Source: Mesorhizobium shangrilense
Lineage (GTDB): Bacteria; Pseudomonadota; Alphaproteobacteria; Rhizobiales; Rhizobiaceae
Direction of reading: 5' to 3'
Length of the DNA: 64,000 bases
Assembly: GCF_040537815.1 (NCBI RefSeq)
Contig: NZ_JBEWSZ010000002.1
Coordinates: forward strand, 732,239-796,238
Program-made: the position numbers and the translations under genes
Shown: in pieces, positions 19,597-27,759 of the stretch
How the letters are laid out: each line of letters begins with the position of its first letter
How positions within the stretch are numbered: position 1 is the stretch's first letter
Notes under the pieces: generated by a model
Seen by the model: the letters and a program-made list of their open reading frames with translations, nothing else
What the model was told of the DNA's origin: nothing
Database searches by the model: none

Positions 19597-20403
19597 ACAC
19601 CTCGACAGCACGAAGTTTTAGAAGCGCTGGAACGCTGATGATGTCCACTGAGACGAATATCGTCCCGGCGCGACATCGCCCTGCCATGTGGTCCATGCCT
19701 CTGCATCAAGTGTCTTCTGCGAAGGCAACCCTTTCCCGGCAATGCCTCACCGTGCGCGAGTAGGTTAGCGTAGCGGGATTACTCGGCGATGCTGCGGAGG
19801 ATCGGGTGTGATGAATCTTCCTTGCCTCCGATCTCAACCGGGCTCGCATCCACTCGACTTGAGACGTGAAATCGTCACGGCGTCGGCGGCTTGGAAGCCG
19901 GTGCCCTCAGCAATCAATCGGTCGCCTTCGGAGCAGCCCCGAACGCGATGGCGGTTCAGCCCAAAGATCAGGGAAATCGGGGGTCCCTTCGTCACATGTT
20001 GGAGTAGTGACCGACACTGTCCTGGCGCTTGAGGTGACGTTTTTGACCGAGGCGTAGAAGCGTTTCGGCGCGGACGACAATGGCCATGACCGATTGTAGC
20101 CATCGTGGCGTTCCCTCTCGTCGGTTCGTTCTAGGCCACGCCCACGGCGTCCTCGAATGGATTGGGTCTGACCGAAGACCGCCTTCGCTTCACTCAGTCT
20201 CGATCGTCTTCCCGCAACGACGTCGCTGCGTTTTCTTCCCCTGACCGCTGCGCGTCCATTCCTCGCGGTTCAAGAAAGCCTAGCGCCGCCGTCTTTCACT
20301 TCGTTTCAGCCCCTTCGGGGTGCGGACCGATCGTCTCCAGTCTCACGACCACCGTCGAGGCCGCGATGGGCGCGGCTCGAGAAAAACAGAAGGAACCACC
20401 ACA
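19597..20403. other. Long intergenic region, no supported gene
   Basis: About 800 bases between the ParB remnant and the DUF736 gene. Short frames exist on both strands (for example 19808-20032 plus and 19834-20103 minus), but none has a ribosome binding site or a recognisable protein. It may be debris of a lost gene. The promoter for DUF736 should lie near its 3' end. Confidence 0.4.
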
Positions 20404-20715
20404 ATGGCTACGATCGGCACTTTCTCTCGCACCGCGAATGGCTTCTCCGGCTCGGTCAAGACCCTCAACCTCAACGTCAAGACGGTGACGTTCTCTCCGG
20501 CCGATGGCGAAAATGAAAAGGGACCCGATTTCCGCATCTTCGCCGGCGCCACCGAGTTTGGGGCGGCATGGAAGAAGACCTCGCGCGAGGGCCGCGACTA
20601 CCACTCCGTCAAGCTCGACGATCCGAGCTTCCCCGCTCCGATCTATGCGAGCCTGGTCGAGACCGACACCGAGGGCGACTTCTCGCTCATCTGGTCCCGC
20701 CGCACCGCAGAATGA
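20404..20715 (+). CDS. DUF736 family protein (copy 1)
   Basis: A 103-residue soluble protein of the DUF736 family, which is strongly tied to alphaproteobacterial plasmids and ICEs. Typical features are the start [16 protein letters not shown], a beta-rich body, [14 protein letters not shown] and [10 protein letters not shown]. The function is unknown. A weak GGAA lies upstream of the ATG. A second, diverged copy is at 27429-27755. It stands alone, ending in a hairpin. Confidence 0.88.
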   Translation: MATIGTFSRTANGFSGSVKTLNLNVKTVTFSPADGENEKGPDFRIFAGATEFGAAWKKTSREGRDYHSVKLDDPSFPAPIYASLVETDTEGDFSLIWSRRTAE

Positions 20716-20727
20716 TCCAGTCCAAAA

Positions 20728-20756
20728 GAGAAGCCCCGCGCAAGGCGGGGTTTCTC
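20728..20756 (+). terminator. Hairpin terminator after DUF736 copy 1
   Basis: A 12-bp stem (GAGAAGCCCCGC against GCGGGGTTTCTC, one G-T pair) with a 5-base loop, starting 13 bases after the stop codon. The 3' arm itself supplies TTT. Confidence 0.6.
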
Positions 20757-20802
20757 TATGTTCAGGTCCGCTTTTGCAGGGCACTGCCTGAATTGCACAG
20801 TC

Positions 20803-21338
20803 CTATTTTTTGACGGGCGCCTTTCGCGGCTTCTTTGCCGGCGATTTTACTGCCGATGCAGTCATCGCGGCAGTCGCTGCGCGTGCTGCTCGTTTTGGTT
20901 TTTCTACCGCAGCAGGTGCAGGCGTTGACGCCTTGCGCCCGAGCCCGGATGCCTTTGCCAACGCAGAACGGGCAGCGGCATAGTTCGGCGCTACCATCGG
21001 ATAGTCGGACGGCAGGTTCCATTTCTGCCGATATTCGTCGGGGGTCAGATTGTAGTGGGTTCCGACATGCCGCTTCAGGGATTTGAACTTTTTGCCGTCT
21101 TCCAGGCAAATGATGTAATCCGGCGTCACCGACTTCTTGATCGACACCGCCGGCTCCAGTTTGGCAGTTGCCGGGGCAACGGACGTGCCAATCCCTTGCA
21201 GCGCGACATAGGTATCAGCGATCAACTTCGACAACTCTCCGACCGGCAATGGATTGTTCGAAACGTAAGCGGAGACGATGTCGGCGGCGATCGATACGAG
21301 ATCAGCCTGGTTGTCCTGGTCGGGAGAAACAATCATGG
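20803..21338 (-). CDS. MucR/Ros-family zinc-finger transcription regulator
   Basis: A DNA-binding regulator of 178 residues. The MucR domain is clear: YIICLEDGKKFKSLKRH followed by VGTHYNLTPDEYRQKW and APNYAAARSALAKASGLG. The finger has Cys, then Asp in place of the second Cys (CLEDG), then two His, as is usual in Mesorhizobium MucR relatives. The C-terminal tail is basic and rich in Ala/Lys/Pro (KPRKAPVKK), longer than in typical 140-residue MucR, and may add non-specific DNA binding. The ATG at 21338 is preferred; an earlier in-frame start at 21435 adds residues unlike the family. Such proteins act as H-NS-like repressors of AT-rich or acquired genes. Its targets on this element are unknown. 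Confidence 0.85.
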
Positions 21339-21752
21339 AGTTTACCTCTTGTTTTATTGGGGGGCACGGTGAAACGCTTGATCTGTGTATTCGCCAATCG
21401 GGCAAATATTTCGTTGTCTCTCCAACAATCCTCATTCTCCGCGAATATCAAGTCGGCAAGCTTCGCTTTCGTTGCTTGATCGGCTGCGGACGAGCCTTGC
21501 CAATCGTTGAGGAAAGCGAGGGGACTTCCCCTCGCTTCCCCACCATTGCCGTCTGTGCAGAGCAGGGCCGCCGGCTCGCAAAGCGGCCGACCGCAGCAAA
21601 TCTCTCGCAACAATCTCAATCCGCTTCGCTCGACCGCGCAGCCCGGCTCCGCGCGCCGGCATTGGCCCCCATCACTCCCGCGCGCTCACGCGCCCCCGGA
21701 AGGCATGCCGAGGGGACATGCCTTCGGCATTGACGGAAAAGGAGTGAGCACA

Positions 21753-22964
21753 ATGAACATGACCACCACCATCAACGGCAAGAGCAACAGCCAGCAGCAG
21801 GCGCCTACCACCGGCTTCCGTGTCGACATCACACGCGGCGAGCGGATCGGGCGGGTTTCCTCGGAATGGTTTTCGCGTCCCGACGACGAGCGGTATCTGA
21901 GCCTCACCGAGCTCTATGATGCCGTGAAGCGGCGGGCGGACCGCGCCACTGCTCGCACCGTCGAGAGCCGCGCCGTGCGTGTAGAAGCGTCCCGCGACAA
22001 TGCGGAGCGGCTTTCGCTTATCGTTTCCGGACAGGAGCGGCCAATCGCGCCGACGCATTGGAGTTTTGGGCAGCTTTGCAACCTCGTCAGCGCACCGGCC
22101 ACCTATATGCGCCAACTGCCCGCACCGCTGGCAGGCATCAATTTGCAGCACGGCCTTTTGAGCCATCGGGCGGAATTGATGAAGACCCTTGAGACTGAGG
22201 ACGGACGCGTTGAGCTTCGCGCCGTCACCGGCCCGGACTATGGCCGCATCTGGGATCATGAGCTTGTCGCCGCCGTCATGAAGATCGCGGGCAACGGCAC
22301 CGGCGACACCATGTGGAAAGTGCCGGGCGTTCTGGATTGGGCAACCATGACGCACAATCCGTTCGTGGACATCACGAAGGACACCACGACGCTTTACGCC
22401 AGCGACCGCGACGTGTTCCTGTTTCTGGTTGATGACACACATCCGATCGAAGCCGGACGACTGCCGAATGGCGAACCGGATTTGTATTTTCGCGGCTTCT
22501 ATTGCTGGAATTCCGAGGTCGGGTCGAAGACGCTGGGCATTGCGAGCTTCTATCTCCGCGCCGTTTGCATGAACCGCAATCTGTGGGGTGTGGAAGGTTT
22601 CGAGGAAATCACCATCCGGCATTCGAAATTTGCTGCACAGCGTTTTGCGCATGAGGCAGCGCCCGCTTTGACGAGCTTTGCCAACTCAAGTCCGGCGCCT
22701 TTCATCGCTGGGATCAAGGCCGCCCGTGAGAAGATCGTTGCGCGCAGTGACGAAGACCGCGAAAGCTTCCTGCGCAAGCGCGGGTTCTCGAAGAGCGAAA
22801 CAGGGAAGGTCATCGAGGCTGTGTTGCAGGAGGAGGGACGTCCGCCAGAAAGCATCTTCGATTTCGTGCAAGGCATGACAGCGCATGCCCGCACCAAAGC
22901 CCATCAGGATAGCCGACTCGAGCTTGAGGGCAGGGCAAAGGCCTTGTTGGAAAGGGCTGCATGA
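21753..22964 (+). CDS. DUF932 family protein
   Basis: A protein of 403 residues of the DUF932 family, found on plasmids, ICEs and phages. Characteristic parts are YLSLTELYDAVKRRADR, HWSFGQLCNLVSAPATY, LRAVTGPDYGRIWDHE, YASDRDVFLFLVDD and FRGFYCWNSEVGSKTLG. Its biochemical role is unknown; LAGL-like single-stranded DNA-related roles have been suggested only by association. The ATG at 21753 has GGAG 8 nt upstream and follows a long untranslated leader. It is monocistronic, ending in a strong hairpin. Confidence 0.87.
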   Translation: MNMTTTINGKSNSQQQAPTTGFRVDITRGERIGRVSSEWFSRPDDERYLSLTELYDAVKRRADRATARTVESRAVRVEASRDNAERLSLIVSGQERPIAPTHWSFGQLCNLVSAPATYMRQLPAPLAGINLQHGLLSHRAELMKTLETEDGRVELRAVTGPDYGRIWDHELVAAVMKIAGNGTGDTMWKVPGVLDWATMTHNPFVDITKDTTTLYASDRDVFLFLVDDTHPIEAGRLPNGEPDLYFRGFYCWNSEVGSKTLGIASFYLRAVCMNRNLWGVEGFEEITIRHSKFAAQRFAHEAAPALTSFANSSPAPFIAGIKAAREKIVARSDEDRESFLRKRGFSKSETGKVIEAVLQEEGRPPESIFDFVQGMTAHARTKAHQDSRLELEGRAKALLERAA

Positions 22965-22970
22965 GCAGAC

Positions 22971-23009
22971 GAAAGGCCGCGCGGCGAAACTCTCGCCGCG
23001 CGGCCTTTC
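22971..23009 (+). terminator. Strong hairpin terminator after DUF932
   Basis: A perfect 17-bp inverted repeat starting GAAAGGCCGCGCGGCGA with a 5-base loop, six bases after the stop codon. The 3' arm ends in CTTTC. Confidence 0.75.
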
Positions 23010-23192
23010 AGGTCCGCCACATCAACAGACGGCTGTCATAAGAACAACAGTAGGCAAGCAATGCGGATCGTCGCGTGCACCCGTACCGATTGCGGCGGCC
23101 GCTCGCCGGGTTCCGCCCGGCTCGCAACGCGACTACTGTCATAATTACAACTGGTACACACGTCCGGTCAGCGGGCCATCCCGCCAAGCAGT

Positions 23193-23408
23193 TCACCGCG
23201 TCGTTTTTCTGATCAACTCGCATGGGTCCACATTTAGCGCACTTGCAATCCTGCCAAGGACACTGACGCTGGCAGAAACCCGGGCGCGCTCGATCGATCC
23301 GACGTAGCGCATGCTCAATCCAGAGCGAGCGGCCAGTTCCTCCTGCGTCACATTCTGATCATGGCGAAGACGACGCATGTTTACCGCCATGATCTCCTTG
23401 AGATCCAT
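23193..23408 (-). CDS. QseC-like XRE/Cro-family repressor
   Basis: A 71-residue single-domain Cro/C1 helix-turn-helix protein: LKEIMAVNMRRLRHDQNVT, then TQEELAARSGLS and RYVGSIERARV (recognition helix), then a short C-terminal helix. In the ICEMlSymR7A model, qseC encodes such a small repressor, transcribed divergently from the antiactivator gene qseM, and it controls both by binding the shared intergenic operators. The same divergent arrangement, with dyad repeats between the genes, is seen here. The call rests on context and size; XRE proteins are too common for sequence alone to decide. Confidence 0.7.
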   Translation of the reverse strand: MDLKEIMAVNMRRLRHDQNVTQEELAARSGLSMRYVGSIERARVSASVSVLGRIASALNVDPCELIRKTTR

Positions 23409-23430
23409 GGCGGATTACGGACCAGAAAGG

Positions 23431-23477
23431 GAACTATCGTTCTAGGAATGATCGTTCCTATTCGTTATGATCAGAAC
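23431..23477. promoter_or_regulatory. Operator-like dyads between qseC-like and qseM-like genes
   Basis: Three related dyads stand in a row: GAACTATCGTTC (23431-23442), AGGAATGATCGTTCCT (23444-23459) and GTTATGATCAGAAC (23464-23477). They share GAAC/GTTC-type arms about 16-20 bp apart, as expected for a small Cro-like dimer that represses both divergent promoters. Confidence 0.6.
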
Positions 23478-23533
23478 TCGATCCAACGGATGGTTCCTTC
23501 TCGACCGCTGCCGAAACATGAGCGATCAATACT

Positions 23534-23812
23534 GTGCTTAAGCCTCTACTCGACCCCGACGTGGCTGACGTTGCGCCAGATGTCCCTATCCTGACCGGCT
23601 ACGACGAAGAGCGGCTACTCACCTACATCCGGCTACTCGACGCGGCGGCGGAAGATGCCGACTGGCGTGAGGTGGCCAAGATCGTCCTACACATTGACGC
23701 CGAGCATGAGCCGGACCGGGCGTTCCGGGCCTGGGAGACCCATCTTGCCCGCGCCCGGTGGATGACGACGAACGGCTACCGATATCTTCTTGCGGGCGGT
23801 GCGCCACACTGA
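23534..23812 (+). CDS. QseM-like antiactivator (small DUF2285 protein)
   Basis: A 92-residue protein made mainly of a DUF2285 domain (DADWREVAKIVLHIDAEHE, FRAWETHLARARWMTTNGY, RYLLAGGAP). In ICEMlSymR7A the small DUF2285 protein QseM binds and blocks both TraR and the excision activator FseA. Here it lies between a divergent QseC-like gene and an FseA-like gene, the same order. The start is GTG 23534; the nearby ATG at 23518 is in another frame and stops at once. The ribosome binding site is weak, which would suit low expression. No traR/traI is in this window. Confidence 0.72.
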   Translation: MLKPLLDPDVADVAPDVPILTGYDEERLLTYIRLLDAAAEDADWREVAKIVLHIDAEHEPDRAFRAWETHLARARWMTTNGYRYLLAGGAPH

Positions 23813-23831
23813 GTGACGCCGGCGCTCGCTA

Positions 23832-23854
23832 CGTTGTGCTGAATCAACACAACG
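23832..23854. promoter_or_regulatory. Perfect dyad upstream of the fseA-like gene
   Basis: CGTTGTG and CACAACG are separated by nine bases, about 85 bases before the fseA-like start. It is a candidate activator or repressor site (in R7A the equivalent gene is TraR-activated), but it does not closely match the classical tra box known from Ti plasmids. It also starts 20 bases after the qseM-like stop, so a terminator role is possible, though no T-run follows. Confidence 0.4.
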
Positions 23855-23937
23855 GTTTGCTGACTCTCAGACTACTCAACTTCCGGATTGGACTTGATGT
23901 TCTTTCCGGTTTTGGAATCCGGAGAGGAGTTGGCGCA

Positions 23938-24733
23938 TTGCAAGGCGATTGGACCGATCCGACGGTTTACGCCCAGATGCGCGGCTACGACGCTTCGGAG
24001 TTTGCAGCCGAGTATCTGATCCGAAACGATGACTTCGTCGCGGAGTGCGGCCACTTGGCATTGCAGGGCGCCGGTGCTGGAGAACTTATCGGCACTCGCG
24101 ACTTCGTCATCCGTTGGGGCGCGCGATTTCACGGCCACCGTAGACGGATCTCCTTCATCTGAGAACATCGTGTGGACGGAACAGGCTTCGCCGCGCGTAT
24201 TGCGCGGCACGCGGTTGCCTGCCTCTATTAGCCCTTCGCCCCAGACCGTAGATCTCTTGGGGCTCAGTACCGTCAGTGTATGGGTTCGAGACGAAGAGTT
24301 GCAGGCTGTTTGGCCGGCTTCTGCATCGACGCATCGCCTGACTGCCGAAAGTCGCGAAAGCTCGTTTGGCATCAATGCTATCGTTCTGCCGCTCGACGGC
24401 TCCTTCGAGACACGGCTTGATGCGGCGCGTCGGTTTTGGCGCGAACTCAACTGCCGACCGCCCGGTTCTCCCTACGGCACGTTGCCGATCCAGACAAAGG
24501 CGAGGCACATTATCAACCTGCGCGCCCATGACGCCCGCCGTGCAGGCGCCACCTATCGTGAGATCGCGCAGGCGCTTTTGTCACGCGAGCCGATCGCGCC
24601 TCGAGACTGGCGTGACCATCATCTGCGGCACAAGGTTCGGGCGATCCTGCGGAGGGCCGATCGACTTGTCGCGGGTGGCTACCGAGATCTTCTCTTCTAT
24701 CCGCATAGCCGCTGCCACAAATCCGATCGCTGA
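23938..24733 (+). CDS. fseA: FseA-like excision activator made by +1 ribosomal frameshift
   Basis: Two overlapping frames form one protein of about 264 residues. The first (TTG 23938 with GGAGAGGAG 8 nt upstream, to 24162) begins MQGDWTDPTVYAQ, the DUF6499-like N-terminus. It reaches IRWGARF, where UUU (24127-24129) is followed by C. A +1 slip of tRNA-Phe from UUU to UUC enters the second frame (TATVDGSPSSEN...), which ends at 24733 with a DUF2285 domain (IINLRAHDARRAGATYREI). This is the msi172/msi171 layout of ICEMlSymR7A, where the same UUU-to-UUC slip makes FseA, the activator of rdfS. Without slipping, a 74-residue product ends at 24162. It lies directly upstream of the rdfS-like gene. 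The frameshift is inferred from sequence and precedent; a plain mutation is the alternative. Confidence 0.75.
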
Positions 24734-24747
24734 CGCACTTCTTTGCA

Positions 24748-24772
24748 GGGGGGTAGCAAAACACATCCCCCC
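24748..24772. promoter_or_regulatory. G6/C6 dyad between fseA-like and rdfS-like genes
   Basis: GGGGGG at 24748-24753 and CCCCCC at 24767-24772, 13 bases apart, follow the fseA stop by 14 bases. It could be a terminator-like hairpin without a T-run, or a control element of the rdfS promoter. Confidence 0.35.
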
Positions 24773-24870
24773 GATATTTGCCCTCCCTCGTCCTTTCTCA
24801 TCTCGGCCATCGTCCGTTTCGCGCGTCCCGGCAGGCCAGGACGACAGCAAAACCGAACGGAGATCGAGCG

Positions 24871-25161
24871 ATGTCGAAGGGTCCCGCGGACGCGCCCCAA
24901 AAATACCTGCGAACCAAGGAGGCTGCACCTATCGTCGGCCTTTGCGCCCGGACACTGGAAAAACACCGAACCTATGGTACTGGCCCAAAGTACCGGAAAG
25001 TCGGTGGGCGCGTGCTCTACGACATCGACGATCTTCATGCCTGGATCGAACTCGGCGCGCGCACCTCCACCAGTGACGCGGACGCGACCTTTGTTCCGCC
25101 GGCCAAGCCACATGCCGCCCGCGCACCTGCCTATGCCGGCAGACGCGGCCGCGCCTCCTAA
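24871..25161 (+). CDS. rdfS: RdfS-like excisionase (AlpA-type winged helix)
   Basis: A 96-residue MerR/AlpA-type helix-turn-helix protein: KYLRTKEAAPIVGLCARTLE, then GTGPKYRKVGGRVLYDIDDLHAWI, followed by a disordered Ala/Pro/Arg tail. Recombination directionality factors of the RdfS type bend DNA at the attachment site and turn the integrase towards excision; in R7A rdfS is switched on by FseA. The ATG at 24871 has GGAG 9 nt upstream. It is followed five bases later by repA, then the transfer genes, matching the rdfS-led transfer operon. No integrase gene is present in this window. Confidence 0.78.
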   Translation: MSKGPADAPQKYLRTKEAAPIVGLCARTLEKHRTYGTGPKYRKVGGRVLYDIDDLHAWIELGARTSTSDADATFVPPAKPHAARAPAYAGRRGRAS

Positions 25162-25166
25162 CGCAG

Positions 25167-26042
25167 GTGGCTTCAGTGCAGTACCGTTCCGAAGGCCAAC
25201 TCGATCTGTTTCATGCTCGTGCCAGTGTCACTGCGCCACGCGACGCGCAGGACCTCATGTCGTGGCCGTTCTTCTCGCTCGCCAAATCCCGCCGCGTCAC
25301 GCCGATCGACTTTCGCTTGGGCGACGTGTCGATCCGTGTCGAGGCGACGGTCGAACATGGTATGGCGACCATCTGGGACGCCGACATTCTAATCTGGGCT
25401 GCCAGCCAGATCGTCGACGCGCGAGACAACGGCCTTCGCACGTCTCGTTTCATGGCGACCACACCCTACGAGATACTTGCCTTCATCGGTCGCGGGGATT
25501 CCGCGCGTAGCTACGACAGGCTAAAGGCTGCTCTTGATCGGCTGCAGTCGACCACGGTCGCAACGTCGATCCGACAGCCGGCCGAACGGCGGCGGCATCG
25601 CTTCTCCTGGATCAACGAGTGGAAGGAACGGATGGACGCCAGCGGGCGCCCGCTCGGCATCGAGCTTATCCTGCCCGACTGGTTTTATGCCGGCGTCCTC
25701 GACGATGCCCTGATCCTCACCATTGACCGAGAGTACTTTAGGCTGACTGGGGGCTTGGAGCGATGGCTCTACCGTCTGGTGCGAAAACACGGTGGCCGCC
25801 AGACCTATGGCTGGAGCTTTGATCTCCACCATCTCCATCTGAAGTCAGGCGGCCTCTCTCCGTTCAAGCGCTTCACATTTGACTTGCGCGACATCGTCCG
25901 TCGCCAGCCGCTGCCTGGCTATTGCCTGGCGCTCACCATCGATCCTGACGGCCGATCGCGCCTGACCTTTCAACCCAATCCGCCCGAACTGTACGCGGCG
26001 CAATGCACGCCCCGCGCCCGAACGACCAGGGCTGTGAAATGA
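25167..26042 (+). CDS. repA: Plasmid-type replication initiator RepA (RPA family)
   Basis: A protein of 291 residues of the alphaproteobacterial RPA family (PF10134 type). Signatures are the entry QLDLFHARAS, MSWPFFSLAKSRR, TIWDADILIWAASQI, YDRLKAALDRLQSTTV, LPDWFYAGVLDDALILTID and the winged-helix end SPFKRFTFDLRDIVRRQPLPGY. It is likely to bind iterons and open an origin so that the excised ICE can replicate. GTG 25167 is the start, five bases after the rdfS stop; a GTG at 25176 is the alternative. Iteron-like repeats lie just past its 3' end. It is co-transcribed with rdfS. Confidence 0.85.
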   Translation: MASVQYRSEGQLDLFHARASVTAPRDAQDLMSWPFFSLAKSRRVTPIDFRLGDVSIRVEATVEHGMATIWDADILIWAASQIVDARDNGLRTSRFMATTPYEILAFIGRGDSARSYDRLKAALDRLQSTTVATSIRQPAERRRHRFSWINEWKERMDASGRPLGIELILPDWFYAGVLDDALILTIDREYFRLTGGLERWLYRLVRKHGGRQTYGWSFDLHHLHLKSGGLSPFKRFTFDLRDIVRRQPLPGYCLALTIDPDGRSRLTFQPNPPELYAAQCTPRARTTRAVK

Positions 26043-26053
26043 CTGTGGACAGT

Positions 26054-26119
26054 CCCGTGCTATCAGGAACCGCAACTCCCGTGCCATCGGGAACCGGATT
26101 CCCGTGCTATCAGGAACCG
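26054..26119 (+). repeat. Three iteron-like repeats, candidate oriV
   Basis: CCCGTGCTATCAGGAACCG occurs at 26054 and 26101, and a near copy (CCCGTGCCATCGGGAACCG) at 26078, at 24- and 23-base spacing, i.e. on about the same helix face. Each unit contains a CCC/GGG-type dyad. A GAATCC-TTC-GGATTC hairpin and repeated TCTAAC motifs follow at 26160-26205. The position right after repA suggests an origin of replication. The rest of the gap to 26361 shows no gene. Confidence 0.65.
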
Positions 26120-26361
26120 GAATCGGGCTTAAGCGATTGCAGCGATTGCCGAACCCGCTCCTCTAACGTTTCTAACAGTGAATCCTTCGGATTCTTTCTA
26201 ACGGAAAGCGCCAATCAGCGAGGCTGTGGACGACAGCGGAGCCATGATCTTTCGGCCAGGCCGAGAACGATCGACGCCCGTTTTTCTTCTCGAAGCACAG
26301 CTGTCTTCTTTGATCCTCGTGTCGCCATACTGACTGCTGGCCTCCTGTCACGGAAGCAGGC

Positions 26362-26826
26362 ATGAGCAATCTCACCGACGTCGAATTGGTGTGGCTGAAG
26401 AAGCGGATCGAGAACTATATCCGGTTCGGCAAAGTTGCTTCCAACAGGAACATCGACCGTAGTCGTCGTGTCGTGACCTTCACGCCAGGCTGCGTCTTCG
26501 CCTTCGTCCGCTGGACCGCGAGCGATTTTGGCACTGTCGCCTCGCGCATCGACATCCTGCGTACCGTCGCCATCGGCAAGCGCTGCTCGACAATCGCTTA
26601 TGTGCGTCCCGGCGCTGACATCCTGCTTACAGCTATCGGATGGCCGAACGTCGACAAGGTGCTTAAGATCATCGACACCATCGAGGCGATCGGCATCGAT
26701 CCTGTTGATGTCTCGCCGGACTACTGGCGGCATGCCCACAGCCGACTCGCCGCGCGTGAGGCGCCCAGGCCCTACACTCGCCAGCGCCATGAGGCATGGC
26801 TCCTGCGCCGCAAGATTGAGCCATGA
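26362..26826 (+). CDS. DUF2840 family protein
   Basis: A 154-residue protein of the DUF2840 family, found immediately before traF in rhizobial plasmids and ICEs. Typical segments are LTDVELVWLKKRIENYIRFG, RRVVTFTPGCVFAFVRW, FGTVASRIDILRTV and PVDVSPDYWRHAHSRLA. The function is unknown; association points to conjugation or element maintenance. ATG 26362 has GGAAGCAGG upstream. Its stop overlaps the traF start by four bases (ATGA). Confidence 0.85.
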   Translation: MSNLTDVELVWLKKRIENYIRFGKVASNRNIDRSRRVVTFTPGCVFAFVRWTASDFGTVASRIDILRTVAIGKRCSTIAYVRPGADILLTAIGWPNVDKVLKIIDTIEAIGIDPVDVSPDYWRHAHSRLAAREAPRPYTRQRHEAWLLRRKIEP

Positions 26827-27383
26827 GCACGCGCGCAACAATCATCGTCGCGATGCTCGGCGGTGCGGTCCTCGTCGGCGCGCCGGCATGGATGGGCAAT
26901 CGACCGCAGTTCATCTGGAATGCATCAGCGAGCGTCCCCACTGGGCTCTATCGCGTCGAGCCGGCCGACAGGATCGGTGTCGCCGATATCGCCGTCGTCA
27001 TGCCGCCCGAACCGCTGGCCGACCTCCTCGCTGAGCGCGGATATCTGCCGAACGGCGTGCCGCTTCTGAAGCGCGTGCTGGCGCTTGGCGCGGGGACGGT
27101 CTGTCGACAAGGCACAGCCATCATCGCCTACGGCGTGACCTTTGGACTTGCGCGTAAGCGTGACAGTCGCGGCAGAACACTGCCCGACTGGCAGGGCTGC
27201 CGCGTCATCGCCGGCGACGAAGTCTTCCTCATGAACTGGGTTGCAACTGACAGCTTTGACAGCCGGTATTTCGGACCGCTCCCGCTCACTTCAATCATCG
27301 GCCGCGCAGACCCGGTCTGGACAACCGAGAGCACCTCTCCGGCGCCGGATGCTTCCGACAGACCTGTCCCTGGCGAGCCGTGA
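26823..27383 (+). CDS. traF: TraF-like S26 signal peptidase
   Basis: A 186-residue membrane-anchored serine protease of the S26C (TraF) family, which matures the conjugative pilin. An N-terminal membrane segment (IIVAMLGGAVLVGAPAWM) is followed by NASASVPTGLYRV with the catalytic Ser (~38), LLKRVLALGAGTVC with the catalytic Lys (~83), and the C-terminal box DSFDSRYFGPLPLTSIIGRA. Length is normal. It is translationally coupled to DUF2840 by ATGA. The other mating-pair genes it would serve are not in the window. Confidence 0.88.
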   Translation: MSTRATIIVAMLGGAVLVGAPAWMGNRPQFIWNASASVPTGLYRVEPADRIGVADIAVVMPPEPLADLLAERGYLPNGVPLLKRVLALGAGTVCRQGTAIIAYGVTFGLARKRDSRGRTLPDWQGCRVIAGDEVFLMNWVATDSFDSRYFGPLPLTSIIGRADPVWTTESTSPAPDASDRPVPGEP

Positions 27384-27428
27384 CACCTCGCACCAACCCT
27401 CATCAACGCTCATGAAAGGAGCACCGCA

Positions 27429-27755
27429 ATGGCCCAGATCGGCACCTTCACCCGCAACGATGACGGCTTCTTCGGCAACATCTCGACGCTGACGCTCGAC
27501 GCGAAGCTTGCCATCGTGCCTGCCGAGAAATCGGATGCCGAAAACGCGCCAGACCATCGCGTCTTCTGCGAAGGCATGGAGATCGGCGCGGCATGGGATC
27601 GCACCGGCGAGAAGGCCGGCAACTATCTCTCCGTCTCCATCGACGACCCGTCCTTCACGCAACCGATCCGCGCCAATCTGTTTAAGTCCGATGCCGAGAG
27701 AAGTGTCTGGGCGTTGCACTGGAGCAGGCAATCGAAGCGCGACGAGAGAGGCTGA
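27429..27755 (+). CDS. DUF736 family protein (copy 2)
   Basis: A 108-residue DUF736 protein: MAQIGTFTRNDDGFFG at the start, then GAAWDRTGEKAGNY and IDDPSFTQPIRANL. It has diverged from the copy at 20404, so this is not a recent duplication; elements of this type often carry two. AAAGGAG lies 6 nt before the ATG. It sits between traF and the transglycosylase in the transfer operon. Function unknown. Confidence 0.88.
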   Translation: MAQIGTFTRNDDGFFGNISTLTLDAKLAIVPAEKSDAENAPDHRVFCEGMEIGAAWDRTGEKAGNYLSVSIDDPSFTQPIRANLFKSDAERSVWALHWSRQSKRDERG

Positions 27756-27759
27756 TCGG

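Noticed and set aside
19808..20103. Overlapping short frames on both strands
   Set aside because: No ribosome binding site, no recognisable protein, and neither frame fits the neighbouring gene order.
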